A stretch of DNA of 64,000 nt. Origin: Marinobacter persicus. Its GTDB lineage: Bacteria; Pseudomonadota; Gammaproteobacteria; Pseudomonadales; Oleiphilaceae. The position numbers and the translations under genes were made by a program. The stretch lies in NCBI RefSeq assembly GCF_900114155.1, contig NZ_FOSC01000004.1, forward strand, positions 1-64,000, in the 5' to 3' direction. The notes beneath the pieces are model-generated. The model saw nothing but the letters and a program-made list of their open reading frames with translations, searched no databases and was not told the origin of the DNA. Below are positions 37,341-46,306 of this stretch, piece after piece (within the stretch, counting starts at the first letter, position 1; the number at the start of each line of letters is the position of its first letter).

Positions 37341-37932
37341 GGCTGAGCATGCTTCGAAAGGTGCCGAATTCCGACTGATCCACGCGAACGCGGGCGCGGC
37401 AGCCGTAGGGCACGGCCAGACCGGTGAATGAACGTTCCAGGGGGATGCCGAGGATGTCGGCCAGCACCATGCGGATTACGCCGCCATGGCAGACCACCAG
37501 CACCTTCTTGCCCGCCAGTTTTTGCTGCCATTGGCTGAAGCTTTCGGTCACCCGCCGATAGAACTCCGGCACCGGTTCGCCACCCGGTGGGATGTGGTTG
37601 ATTGAATCCTGCCAGAAACGATTGAGTTGGTCTCCATAACCCTGCTGAACCTGTTCGGCGGTCAGGCCTTCCCACTCGCCAAAGCCGATTTCCCGCAGGT
37701 TGTTTTCCACATGAAGTGGCAGCCCGCGTTCTTCGGCGAGTGTTTCCGCAAACGCCCTGCATCGGGCCATGGGGGAGCTGACGATGACGTCCCAATTGTC
37801 ATCGTTGCTCACTGCCGCCCGCATCTGCTGCCAGCCCTTGGTGCTTAGTGGGTCGTCCTGGCTGCCCCGGAACATGGGGCCCCCTTCGGGCTCGCCGTGG
37901 CGTATCATGTCGATCACAGTGGTGGTGCTCAT
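37318..37932 (-). CDS. cobC: Alpha-ribazole phosphatase (histidine phosphatase family)
   Basis: 204 residues. It has phosphoglycerate-mutase-like motifs: catalytic IRHGEP (about 10-15), EIGFGEWEG and VVCHGGVIRM. Placement between cobU and cobT supports the CobC (Salmonella sense) role of dephosphorylating alpha-ribazole phosphate or cobalamin phosphate. It ends one base before cobT on the same strand would end (37933), so the pair is likely cotranscribed. The 23-bp overlap with cobU is convergent. Confidence 0.85.
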   Translation of the reverse strand: MSTTTVIDMIRHGEPEGGPMFRGSQDDPLSTKGWQQMRAAVSNDDNWDVIVSSPMARCRAFAETLAEERGLPLHVENNLREIGFGEWEGLTAEQVQQGYGDQLNRFWQDSINHIPPGGEPVPEFYRRVTESFSQWQQKLAGKKVLVVCHGGVIRMVLADILGIPLERSFTGLAVPYGCRARVRVDQSEFGTFRSMLSLTPVPDL

Positions 37933-38991
37933 TCAGGCTCCGGGTTTGTCGCTGACGCCGGCATCGGCGAAAGTGGCCATCTGATTATGCAGGGCGCAGG
38001 CTGTGCGTAACAGCGGCACGGCCACGGCGGCGCCGCTGCCTTCGCCCAGTCGCATGTGGAGGTCCAGCAGGGGAGCCGCGTTCAATGCTGCCAGCACCGA
38101 TTGATGACCAGGTTCCGCCGAGCGGTGGCTGAACAGCAACCAGTCCCGCACGCCCGGTTGCTGACGGGTGGCGACCAGGGCCGCGACGGAGACAATAAAA
38201 CCGTCCACCAGAACCGGAATCCGGCGGGCGGCACAACCCAGTATGGCACCTGTGAGCCCGGCGATTTCGAAACCGCCGAGGGAGGCGAGTACGCTGAGTG
38301 GTTCACGATCTTCCCCGTGACGCTCCAGCGCGGTTTGTACGACCCGGGCCTTGTGGCTGACGCCTTTGGCATCCAGGCCCGTGCCCGGGCCAACCAGTTC
38401 TTCGGGGCGGCGGTCAAGCAGGGCGCAGGCCAGGGCAGCCGCGCTGGTGGTGTTACCAATGCCCATGTCGCCACCAATAAAAAGCCGGGCCCGGTTGTCG
38501 GCGGCGCGTTGAGCCGCCTGATCGCCGGCGTTCATAGCTTTTTGCAGCTGTTCGTGTGTTAACGCGTCGGTTTTGGCAAGGTTCTGACTGGTTTGAGCAA
38601 TCACCTGATGCCATACGCCGGGAAGCGCCGGTACTTCGCCCACGGTACCGAGATTAACCACTTCCAGTTGTGCGCCCAGCTCCCGGGCCATCACGCTGAT
38701 GGCCGCGCCACCGCTGGCGAAGTTGGCAATCATCTGGGCGGTGACCGCCTGGGGGAAGGCGGAAATACCCTCGTCGCACACGCCGTGGTCGCCCGCGAAT
38801 ACAGAAATGTGCACCCGGTCCACGGAGGGGCTTTCACTACCCTGCAACGCGGCCAGCTCAATGGCTAGCTGCTCCAGCCTGCCCAAAGACCCGGGTGGCT
38901 TGGTCAGCACCTGTTGGCGTTCGCGGGCCTTGTCGGCAAGGCGAGCGTCTGGCCTGGGGGGCGGTTGGGTGCAACTGGTGGGCAGTGGCAT
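37933..38991 (-). CDS. cobT: Nicotinate-nucleotide:dimethylbenzimidazole phosphoribosyltransferase
   Basis: 352 residues. It makes alpha-ribazole phosphate from DMB and nicotinate mononucleotide. Features: [15 protein letters not shown] near the N-terminus, [23 protein letters not shown], the [15 protein letters not shown] motif, and the C-terminal [19 protein letters not shown] containing the catalytic Glu. The reading frame abuts the phosphatase gene downstream. It works with bluB (DMB supply) and cobS in this cluster. Confidence 0.95.
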   Translation of the reverse strand: MPLPTSCTQPPPRPDARLADKARERQQVLTKPPGSLGRLEQLAIELAALQGSESPSVDRVHISVFAGDHGVCDEGISAFPQAVTAQMIANFASGGAAISVMARELGAQLEVVNLGTVGEVPALPGVWHQVIAQTSQNLAKTDALTHEQLQKAMNAGDQAAQRAADNRARLFIGGDMGIGNTTSAAALACALLDRRPEELVGPGTGLDAKGVSHKARVVQTALERHGEDREPLSVLASLGGFEIAGLTGAILGCAARRIPVLVDGFIVSVAALVATRQQPGVRDWLLFSHRSAEPGHQSVLAALNAAPLLDLHMRLGEGSGAAVAVPLLRTACALHNQMATFADAGVSDKPGA

Positions 38992-39106
38992 GGGGTGTTT
39001 CCTGATGGCCGGTGAAGCGAGGGATGGTCTACCGGGGTGGTTTGGCTGTCAAGTTGAGGGACGTGTCGGGTAGACTTGCCGGCAATTAGTTCAAGGAGCC
39101 TGAATT

Positions 39107-40057
39107 GTGGAAATCTGGGTCATGCCGGTGATCGTGTGTATCTCGGCACTCCTGCTGGATCATCTGCTTGGCGAGCCGCGTAACTGGCACCCGTTGGTCG
39201 GCTTCGGCAACCTGGCTGTGCGGGTCGAGCGTTGTCTGAACCGGCAGCCGGGCCGCTCCGGCAAATCGGTGCTGGCTGGTGCCTTCGGCCTCTTGGTGGT
39301 GTGTGGTCCCTTTTTCGCGCTCGCCTTACTGGCCGAAGTCTGGTTAACGGGATGGTGGTTGCTGATCATTCAGGCGTTGGTGTTGTGGTTCGCCCTGTCA
39401 CTGCGGGGTCTGGCTGAGCACGGCCGAGCCGTGGCCGAGCCGCTTGCCAGAGGTGATCTGGATGAGGCTCGCCGCAAAGTCGGCTTTATCGTCAGCCGTG
39501 ATGCCACAGCACTCGATGAGCAGGGTGTGGCAGCGGCGGCTTCCGAATCCATGCTGGAAAACGGCGCCGATGCGGTATTCGCCAGCCTGTTCTGGTTTCT
39601 GCTGGCGGGACTGCCCGGCGTGATTCTGCATCGCCTGGTTAACACCCTGGATGCCATGTGGGGCTATCGGAATGCTCGTTTTCTGTATTTTGGCCGATGC
39701 GCCGCCCGGCTGGATGATGCCATGAACTGGATTCCCGCCCGTCTGACCGCCCTGACCTACGCCCTGGTGGGGCGAACCCGTCTGGCGCTGCGCTGCTGGC
39801 GCGAGCAGGCCCGGAGTTGGGACAGTCCGAATGCCGGGCCGGTGATGGCATCGGGTGCTGGTGCACTGGCTGTGACCCTGGGCGGGCCGGCGCCTTATGC
39901 CTCTGGCGTTAAGCAGCGTCCGGTTCTGGGTAATGGTCCGGCGCCGCAGGCGGCCACCGTGGACAACGCCATCCGTCTGGTGCAGCGGGGTGTCGTACTC
40001 TGGCTGGTGGTGTTGGTGGTTGCCGCCGTGTTTTACAGTCTCTCCGGAGGGCAGTGA
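39107..40057 (+). CDS. cobD: Adenosylcobinamide-phosphate synthase (CbiB/CobD)
   Basis: 316 residues with four to five membrane helices. It joins aminopropanol phosphate (or aminopropanol) to adenosylcobyric acid. It shows the family N-terminus LLLDHLLGEPRNWHPLVGFGNLA and the central DAVFASLFWFLLAGLPGVILHRLVNTLDAMWGYR-type region. The GTG start at 39107 follows AAGGAG. It overlaps the decarboxylase gene by one base (TGATG), so these adjacent steps are coupled. Confidence 0.93.
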   Translation: MEIWVMPVIVCISALLLDHLLGEPRNWHPLVGFGNLAVRVERCLNRQPGRSGKSVLAGAFGLLVVCGPFFALALLAEVWLTGWWLLIIQALVLWFALSLRGLAEHGRAVAEPLARGDLDEARRKVGFIVSRDATALDEQGVAAAASESMLENGADAVFASLFWFLLAGLPGVILHRLVNTLDAMWGYRNARFLYFGRCAARLDDAMNWIPARLTALTYALVGRTRLALRCWREQARSWDSPNAGPVMASGAGALAVTLGGPAPYASGVKQRPVLGNGPAPQAATVDNAIRLVQRGVVLWLVVLVVAAVFYSLSGGQ

Positions 40058-41097
40058 TGCGAGACCCCCTGGGCAATCGTCGTCCAGACCAGCTCAGCCT
40101 GCCGGAGCACGGCGGCCGGGTGGCCCGGGCGGCCCGGCAATGGGGCATTCCTGAAGATCAGTGGCTGGACCTGTCGACGGGCATCAATCCTGTTTCCTGG
40201 CCGGTTCCCGCCATCCCTGCCTCGGTCTGGCAGCGCCTGCCGGAGGATGACGATGATTTGCCCTCCGCGATTCGCCACTGGTCCGGCGCCCCTGCTGCCG
40301 CGTCTTGCCTGCCTGTGCCCGGCAGCCAGGCGGCCATCCAGCTATTACCGCAGTTATACCCGCGCGGCCGTGTGGGTATTCCGGTGCCCGGGTATCGGGA
40401 ACATGAGTATTGGTGGCGCCGGGCCGGGCACGAGACAGTTCCGGTTGCCCTGGACCGGGTTCAGCGGGATGACCGTTGGCTGGATTCCGTGGACGTGCTG
40501 GTGTGGATCAACCCGAATAACCCCACTGGTCTGGCAATCCCGGCCGGGCATCTGCGGCAGTGGCACCAGCGTCTTCAGAGCCGGGGCGGCACACTGGTGG
40601 TGGACGAGGCGTTTGTTGCTCCTGGCGGGAACCAGAGCCTGGCACCCTTTACCGGCACGGCAGGCCTTGTGGTGTTGCGTTCACTGGGCAAGTTCTTCGG
40701 CCTGGCGGGGGTGCGGGCCGGAGCCGTGCTTGGCAGTGACGAGGTGATTTCAGCCCTGGCTCACAGGCTCGGGCCCTGGGCCATGAGCGGTCCGGCCCGT
40801 TATGTCATGCAACGGGCCCTGGGGGATGAGTCCTGGCAGCGCCGGGCAGATGTCCGATTGCGTGAATCCGCCCACCGGTTGCATCAATTGCTGTTAACGC
40901 ATGGCCTGGGCGAGAGTTCGGGTACCGAATTGTTCCGCTACCTCGCTCACCCGAACGCTGCGGGTATTCATCAGGCGCTGGCCCGGCAGGCGGTTCTTGT
41001 CCGGCGGTTTGAAGCGCCCTCCGCCATTCGGGTTGGCCTGCCGGACGACGAGGCTCAGTGGCGCAGGCTGGACGCCGCCCTTGCCAAATGTCATTGA
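40057..41097 (+). CDS. cobC: L-threonine-O-3-phosphate decarboxylase (PLP, class I/II fold)
   Basis: 346 residues. It makes aminopropanol phosphate for the corrin side chain. The fold-type I aminotransferase pattern includes WLDLSTGINPVSWP, INPNNPTGLAI, VVDEAF and the PLP-lysine segment VLRSLGKFFGLAGVRAGAVLG. It is named CobC in the Pseudomonas scheme (CobD in Salmonella). The ATG at 40057 is preferred to a GTG one codon earlier. The B12 riboswitch begins about 30 bp after its end. Confidence 0.9.
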   Translation: MRDPLGNRRPDQLSLPEHGGRVARAARQWGIPEDQWLDLSTGINPVSWPVPAIPASVWQRLPEDDDDLPSAIRHWSGAPAAASCLPVPGSQAAIQLLPQLYPRGRVGIPVPGYREHEYWWRRAGHETVPVALDRVQRDDRWLDSVDVLVWINPNNPTGLAIPAGHLRQWHQRLQSRGGTLVVDEAFVAPGGNQSLAPFTGTAGLVVLRSLGKFFGLAGVRAGAVLGSDEVISALAHRLGPWAMSGPARYVMQRALGDESWQRRADVRLRESAHRLHQLLLTHGLGESSGTELFRYLAHPNAAGIHQALARQAVLVRRFEAPSAIRVGLPDDEAQWRRLDAALAKCH

Positions 41098-41127
41098 CCA
41101 GACATTAACCAATTGTTAGCCTTGCCC

Positions 41128-41375
41128 GCGTTTTCAGGTGTCCCTGGCAAAGCTGCCAGGGGTGAAACGGGAAGCCGGTGCGCTCAAACCTTTTCTTTTG
41201 AGCTAGTCCGGCGCTGCCCCCGCAACGGTAATTGAGTAAACAGCCATCGATGGCGCCACTGTGCTGACACACGGGAAGGCGATGGCTGCGGTTCCAGCCC
41301 CGGAACCGGCTCAAGAGCCCGGAGACCGGCCTGATAACACACCAAATGCTGCGGAGGGCGGCAACGGTGGGTGAA
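41128..41375 (+). ncRNA. Cobalamin riboswitch upstream of btuB
   Basis: In the 392-bp gap before btuB. The aptamer starts near 41131 (TTTTCAGGTG) and includes GGGAAGCCGGTG (about 41170-41181), GCTGCCCCCGCAACGG (about 41212) and the B12 box AGCCCGGAGACCGGCCT at 41316-41332, in the expected order. The expression platform probably lies in 41340-41490. When adenosylcobalamin binds, expression of btuB and the genes behind it should fall. Confidence 0.93.
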
Positions 41376-41489
41376 GGCCTGTGTTTCCCCGTGCGATAAT
41401 CCGCGCTCCTTTCTTCATCCCCCCATTTCTTGCCTCTGCAGCCCGAACGTTAACTGTCGTGCGGGTGCAGCACGACTTGATGGTGAGAA

Positions 41490-43352
41490 ATGATTATGGG
41501 TATTTCCAAGGCCTCCCCGGCCCTTCTTTGCTCCACGCTTTCTTTTGCATTACTGCCACTGGCTTCTGCTGTTGCCCAGGCTAACGAATCCGAATCCTCC
41601 AATGACACTTCAGAACTGGACCCCATTGTGGTCACCGCGACGCTCGGCCCGCGTACCGTGGGTGAGAGTTTGTCATCGGTGACGGTGATTGATGAGGAGG
41701 AGATTCGGGAGAAGGCGCCGAATGATTTCCAGGATTTGCTGCATGGGCAGCCAGGTGTTTCTGTTAAAACCAACGGCTCGTTTGGTAAAACAACGAGTGT
41801 ATACACTCGTGGCACGAGTAATGCCTCCACACTTTTCATGGTTGATGGCGTTCGCCTGCACTCTGCAACATCCGGAGGTGCATCCTGGCAATATTTTCCG
41901 CCCGAACTGGTTGAGCGCGTAGAAATTGTGCGTGGTCCGAAAAGCTCGCTATACGGGGCAGATGCTCTCGGTGGCGTTGTGCAGGCGTTTACCCTGGACC
42001 CTGAGAAGGATAGAACCGGTTGGATCGAGGCTGGAACGGGTAACTTTGATACACAGAAAACCGCTGCCGGTGTTGGTGGGAAATTTGGCAATACCCGTGT
42101 CAGTTTGAGTGGTGTCCACCGGGAAACCGACGGCACGGCCGTGGTAACCGACGGTGAAGATAAAGGTTATCGCAATACCTCAGGTGTTGGCCGCGTGGCT
42201 CACGAGTTTCATAGTGGTGGCGAGGCTAGCGTCATGATGTTCCAGAGCGGCGGGTCAACCGAGTATGACGGCGGGGAAATTGATTACCTGCTTCGCACCG
42301 TCGGAGCCAGTCTGGATGCTCCGGTGAATGATTATTGGCGTCAAAGGGTCCAGTTCTCTGAGTCACGGGATGAGACTGAAAACCTTGCCTGGGGTTCTGA
42401 ATTCAATACTCGGACGCGTATAGCCCGCTGGACCAATACTCTGACCTGGGATGTGCATGAGTTCGCAGTAGGCACGGAACTTATGAGTGACGAAGTAAAG
42501 AGCACGACAGCGTTTGATGAAACCAGCCGAACCAATGCTGCATTATTCGGTCAGTTGCGGCTGAATTTCGGCCCGTCGGATCTGCAGTTGAGTTTGCGTG
42601 GCGACGATAACGAGGCCTATGGAACGAACGACACAGGTGCAATTGCGTTGGGTCACCAGTTTGATCGTTCCCATCGGATGCGTGTGAGTTATGGAACGGC
42701 ATTCAGAGCGCCCACATTTAATGACCTCTATTATCCGCTTGAGGTGTATGGCCCCGATTCTTCTTATTCAGGTAACCCTGAACTGGAGCCGGAAGAGTCC
42801 GAGACCTTGGAGCTTGGTTTTAGCGGTAACTACCAAACATGGTTCTGGGACGTAGCAGCTTATCAGTTGGATGTGGAAAACCTGATTGCGCTCGAAACCG
42901 ATTCGAGCGGGCTGATGTCACCAAAGAATGTGGACAAAGCGCGAATTCGTGGATTGGAGTTGCAGAGTGGGTTAAAGGTAAACGGTTGGACCGGTAAAGC
43001 TTCTGTCTCGTTGATGGATCCTGAAAACAAAGCGAATGGCAAGGATCTTGAACACCGAAGCACCCAGACACTGAAATTGGATCTCAGCAAGCAGATTGAT
43101 ACCTGGAACCTGGGAGCTACGCTGGTTGCGGCGAACCACAGTTACGATGACGAAGCCAACGATGATCGTTTACCTGGGTATGGAACCCTTGATTTACGAG
43201 CAGGCTGGAATTTCGCGCCGGGCTGGTCCAGCAAACTATCTGTGAAGAATGTATTCGACAAGGAACGTCAAATTTCGGAGAAATCCGACGGGGTTTACTA
43301 CATTACCGCCGGCCGCACCGCCATGCTCACCGTTCGCTACGACTTCCAGTAA
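41490..43352 (+). CDS. btuB: TonB-dependent vitamin B12 receptor BtuB
   Basis: 620 residues. Signal peptide (about 1-31), TonB box DPIVVTA (44-50), plug domain (TRGTSNASTLFMVDGVRL, VERVEIVRGPKSSLYGADALGGVV) and a C-terminal beta-barrel ending in an aromatic residue (VRYDFQ). The riboswitch and btuF/C/D behind it identify cobalamin as ligand. GGTGAG precedes the ATG at 41490; a second ATG two codons on is possible. Codon choice looks less GC-rich than in the flanking cob genes. Confidence 0.93.
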   Translation: MIMGISKASPALLCSTLSFALLPLASAVAQANESESSNDTSELDPIVVTATLGPRTVGESLSSVTVIDEEEIREKAPNDFQDLLHGQPGVSVKTNGSFGKTTSVYTRGTSNASTLFMVDGVRLHSATSGGASWQYFPPELVERVEIVRGPKSSLYGADALGGVVQAFTLDPEKDRTGWIEAGTGNFDTQKTAAGVGGKFGNTRVSLSGVHRETDGTAVVTDGEDKGYRNTSGVGRVAHEFHSGGEASVMMFQSGGSTEYDGGEIDYLLRTVGASLDAPVNDYWRQRVQFSESRDETENLAWGSEFNTRTRIARWTNTLTWDVHEFAVGTELMSDEVKSTTAFDETSRTNAALFGQLRLNFGPSDLQLSLRGDDNEAYGTNDTGAIALGHQFDRSHRMRVSYGTAFRAPTFNDLYYPLEVYGPDSSYSGNPELEPEESETLELGFSGNYQTWFWDVAAYQLDVENLIALETDSSGLMSPKNVDKARIRGLELQSGLKVNGWTGKASVSLMDPENKANGKDLEHRSTQTLKLDLSKQIDTWNLGATLVAANHSYDDEANDDRLPGYGTLDLRAGWNFAPGWSSKLSVKNVFDKERQISEKSDGVYYITAGRTAMLTVRYDFQ

Positions 43353-43373
43353 CCCGCTGGCACAGGCAATCGC

Positions 43374-44300
43374 ATGATGAACCCGGTATCCAGCATCAGT
43401 GAATCACGACAAGCGCGGGCCAGACATCTGGTGATGGTCTCACTGTGTGTTTTGGCCTGGTGGGCAGCTCCGGCCATGGCTGAAGTCTGCGCCACCGATG
43501 CCCGGGACCGTGAGCTCTGCCTCGGCCAGCCGGCCAAGCGGATTGCCGCCCTGTCGCCCGGTGCCACGGAGCTGGCCTGGGCGGCCGGTGCCGGTGAAAA
43601 AGTGGTGGCTGTGGTGGACTATTCCGACTACCCACCCGCCGCGCGGCAAGTGCCCAAGGTGGGCAGCCACACCCGGCTGGACATGGAGCGTCTGTTGGAG
43701 CTAGAGCCGGATTTGGTCATTGCCTGGGTAACGGGCAATCCGGAGGAACAGGTGGAAATGCTGGAAGAGCTCGGCTTGCCGGTATTTTCCATCGAACCGC
43801 GTAATTTTGAGGCGGTTTCCACCACCATCGAGCAATTGGCCACTCTGGCGGATACAGAAACAGAGGGCTTTGCCGAGGCCCAGCGTTTCCGCCGGGGTAT
43901 TGATGAGCTGCGCACCGAGTACGCAGAGGCAGAGCCGGTGCCGGTGTTTTACCAGGTCTGGGACCAACCCTTGATGACCGTGAACGATGAGCACCTGATC
44001 GGTGAGATGATTCAGCTGTGCGGGGGCGACAATGTCTTTGGCGACCTGGACCGCCTGGTGCCCCGAATCAGCCCGGAAGCGGTGATCTCCGCCGACCCGG
44101 AGGCCATCCTGGCCGGCGGCATGGGCGAGGAAAATCGTCACTGGCTGACCCGCTGGAAAGACTTTCCGGACATGACCGCGACGGCGCGGGACAACCTGTT
44201 TTTCATTCCGCCATCACTGGTGCAGCGCCCTACACCGCGCATGCTGGAAGGTACCCGGCTGTTCTGTGAAAAACTCGAGGTGGCCCGTGGCCGTCGCTGA
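43374..44300 (+). CDS. btuF: Periplasmic cobalamin-binding protein BtuF
   Basis: 308 residues. A signal sequence (cleavage about AMAEV near residue 36) precedes a class III solute-binding protein: RIAALSPGATELAWAAGAGEKVVAVVDYSDYP, PDLVIAW, a long linking helix, and PVFYQVWDQPLMTVNDEHLIGEMIQLCGGDNVF. It hands cobalamin to BtuCD. It lies 21 bp after btuB and 9 bp before btuC. Confidence 0.92.
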   Translation: MMNPVSSISESRQARARHLVMVSLCVLAWWAAPAMAEVCATDARDRELCLGQPAKRIAALSPGATELAWAAGAGEKVVAVVDYSDYPPAARQVPKVGSHTRLDMERLLELEPDLVIAWVTGNPEEQVEMLEELGLPVFSIEPRNFEAVSTTIEQLATLADTETEGFAEAQRFRRGIDELRTEYAEAEPVPVFYQVWDQPLMTVNDEHLIGEMIQLCGGDNVFGDLDRLVPRISPEAVISADPEAILAGGMGEENRHWLTRWKDFPDMTATARDNLFFIPPSLVQRPTPRMLEGTRLFCEKLEVARGRR

Positions 44301-44309
44301 TCCCGGAGT

Positions 44310-45287
44310 GTGCTGTTGACTCGTCCTATTGGTGTGCCCCTGGTCATTCTGGCACTGGCCAGCTTGCTGGCCATCGGCCTGTCTGTGGCCATTGGCAGCG
44401 TGGCCCTGACGCTGACGGATCTTGGTGCGGTGCTGTTTGGCGATGCGCCGGCGTTGCACCGGACCCTGGTGCTTGAACTGCGCCTGCCCAGAACGCTGGC
44501 GGCCTTTGCCACCGGCGGCCTGCTGGCCGTGGCTGGCGCACTGATGCAGGTGTTGCTGCGCAACCCGCTGGCCGACCCCTACGTGCTGGGCCTGTCCGGT
44601 GGCGCTGCGGTAGGCGCCTTGTTGGCCATGCTGGCGGGGCTGGGTGGATTGCTGGTATCCGGTTCCGCTTTCGCTGGTGCTCTGCTGTCGACCCTGATGG
44701 TCTTTGGTCTGGCCCATGGCACCGGCAGCTGGACGCCCTCGCGCCTTTTGCTCACCGGTGTTGTTGTCGCTGCCGGCTGGGGCGCGGTCATCACCCTCAT
44801 GCTCTCCATCAGCCCTGCCCGCGAACTGCCGGGCATGCTGTATTGGTTGATGGGCGACGTTTCCTACGCCAGAACACCCTGGCCGGGTCTTGTCTTGCTG
44901 ACCCTGATTTGCCTGGTGGTGATCCCCCTGGGCCGCAGCCTGAACGTACTGGCCCGTGGCCCCCTCCAGGCTGCCGCCCTGGGCATTTCCGTAAGGCCCA
45001 TGGAGTGGCTGATCTACCTCCTGGCCAGCCTCCTGACCGCCACAGCCGTCACCATGGCCGGGAGTATCGGCTTTGTCGGGCTGGTGGTACCGCACATGCT
45101 GCGCCTGGTGCTGGGCAATGACCAGCGCCTGATCCTGCCCGCGTGCGCCTTTGCCGGTGGTACTTTGTTAGTGCTCGCCGACACCCTGGCGCGGGTAGTC
45201 ATCGCCCCGGAACAACTGCCGGTGGGAGTGATCACCGCCCTGCTGGGCGTGCCCACCTTCCTGTACCTGCTGTACCGGAGCCGCTGA
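44310..45287 (+). CDS. btuC: Cobalamin ABC transporter permease BtuC
   Basis: 325 residues with about ten membrane helices and the FecCD-family pattern (LRLPRTLAAFATGGLLAVAG, then GRSLNVLARGPLQAAALGISV, and GFVGLVVPHMLRL). It forms the cobalamin channel as a homodimer. GTG at 44310 is listed; TTG at 44316 has better spacing to GGAG. It overlaps btuD by one base (TGATG). Confidence 0.92.
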   Translation: MLLTRPIGVPLVILALASLLAIGLSVAIGSVALTLTDLGAVLFGDAPALHRTLVLELRLPRTLAAFATGGLLAVAGALMQVLLRNPLADPYVLGLSGGAAVGALLAMLAGLGGLLVSGSAFAGALLSTLMVFGLAHGTGSWTPSRLLLTGVVVAAGWGAVITLMLSISPARELPGMLYWLMGDVSYARTPWPGLVLLTLICLVVIPLGRSLNVLARGPLQAAALGISVRPMEWLIYLLASLLTATAVTMAGSIGFVGLVVPHMLRLVLGNDQRLILPACAFAGGTLLVLADTLARVVIAPEQLPVGVITALLGVPTFLYLLYRSR

Positions 45288-46081
45288 TGGTTGTCACCAA
45301 ACGCCCGACCATGCAGACCCTGAGCACCCGACAGCTGGTGATCGACATTCCCCATCGCCCGGACGGCTATCCTCTGGATTTAACTATCGAACCGGGCCAG
45401 ATCTGGGGTGTCCTGGGCCCGAACGGCGCCGGCAAAACCACCCTGCTGCACACCCTGGCCGGACTGCGGGCACCCCGGGCCGGTTCCCTGTGCCTGGACA
45501 ACCAGCCCACGGGCACGTTGAAACGCCGGGCGTTTTCCCAGCAGGTAGGCCTGGTCTTCCAGGATCACCAGGACGGCTTTCCGGCGACGGTACTGGAAAC
45601 CGCCCTGATCGGCCGCCACCCCTGGCTCTCCCCCTGGCAGATGGAAAGCGCCGATGACGTGGCCATGGCCGAGCGTGCCCTGGAAGCCCTGGACGTGCTG
45701 CACCTGAAGGACCGCCTCGTCAGCACCCTTTCTGGCGGCGAGCGCCAGCGCGTGGCCATCGCCACCCTGATGACCCAGGCGCCCCACACCTGGTTGCTGG
45801 ACGAGCCCACGAACCATCTGGACTTACACCATCAGGTGGCGGTGATGAAACTGCTGACCGAAAGGGCGAAAGCCGGCAACGCCATCTTCATGTGTCTGCA
45901 CGACCTGAACCTGGCCGCTCGCTGGTGCGACAATATCCTGCTGATGTACCCGGATGGGGAAGCTTGCTGGGGCCGGGCGGAACGCATGCTGGTGCCAAGT
46001 GCACTGGAGCGTTTGTACAACCAGGACCTGACCACGGTGGAAGTGGACGGCGCGCCATTTTTTGTACCAAAACGAGGCTAG
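45287..46081 (+). CDS. btuD: Cobalamin ABC transporter ATPase BtuD
   Basis: 264 residues. Walker A GPNGAGKTT, signature LSGGERQRVAIATLM, Walker B TWLLDEPTNHLDL and switch His in MCLHDLNLAARW. It belongs to the FecE/BtuD subfamily and energises BtuC. The ATG at 45287 overlaps the btuC stop; the longer frame upstream is inside btuC. Structured element D follows directly. Confidence 0.93.
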   Translation: MVVTKRPTMQTLSTRQLVIDIPHRPDGYPLDLTIEPGQIWGVLGPNGAGKTTLLHTLAGLRAPRAGSLCLDNQPTGTLKRRAFSQQVGLVFQDHQDGFPATVLETALIGRHPWLSPWQMESADDVAMAERALEALDVLHLKDRLVSTLSGGERQRVAIATLMTQAPHTWLLDEPTNHLDLHHQVAVMKLLTERAKAGNAIFMCLHDLNLAARWCDNILLMYPDGEACWGRAERMLVPSALERLYNQDLTTVEVDGAPFFVPKRG

Positions 46082-46124
46082 CAAAAGTTTATGTCGAGGG
46101 AGTGGGGTAACGCCTCTCGAGACT

Positions 46125-46274
46125 GTCTGCAGCATGGATGCTGCAGACAAGCCCCCATGGATTGGCGCAGAGGTCGGGTACCGCCTTCCGGGACCGTCAA
46201 AAACAGGGATGTTTTTGTCGAGCGTACAGGGATGTATTTACCGCGTGTCCCGGAAGGCGGTACCCGACCTCTGC
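46125..46274 (+). repeat. Structured intergenic element D with CsrA-type hairpins
   Basis: A hairpin at 46125-46148 (10-bp stem, loop UGGA) is followed by a perfect 28-bp inverted repeat (46167-46194 with 46247-46274). Inside it are two small hairpins: 46198-46217 (8-bp stem, loop GGGA) and one centred on GTACAGGGATGT at 46224-46235. The latter matches the CsrA SELEX consensus RUACARGGAUGU at all 12 positions. The sequence is unrelated to copies A-C apart from the first hairpin, but the architecture is similar. It separates btuD from cobB. Confidence 0.88.
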
Positions 46275-46306
46275 TTACGCCCTTACTTTCGGACAAATTG
46301 GTATTT

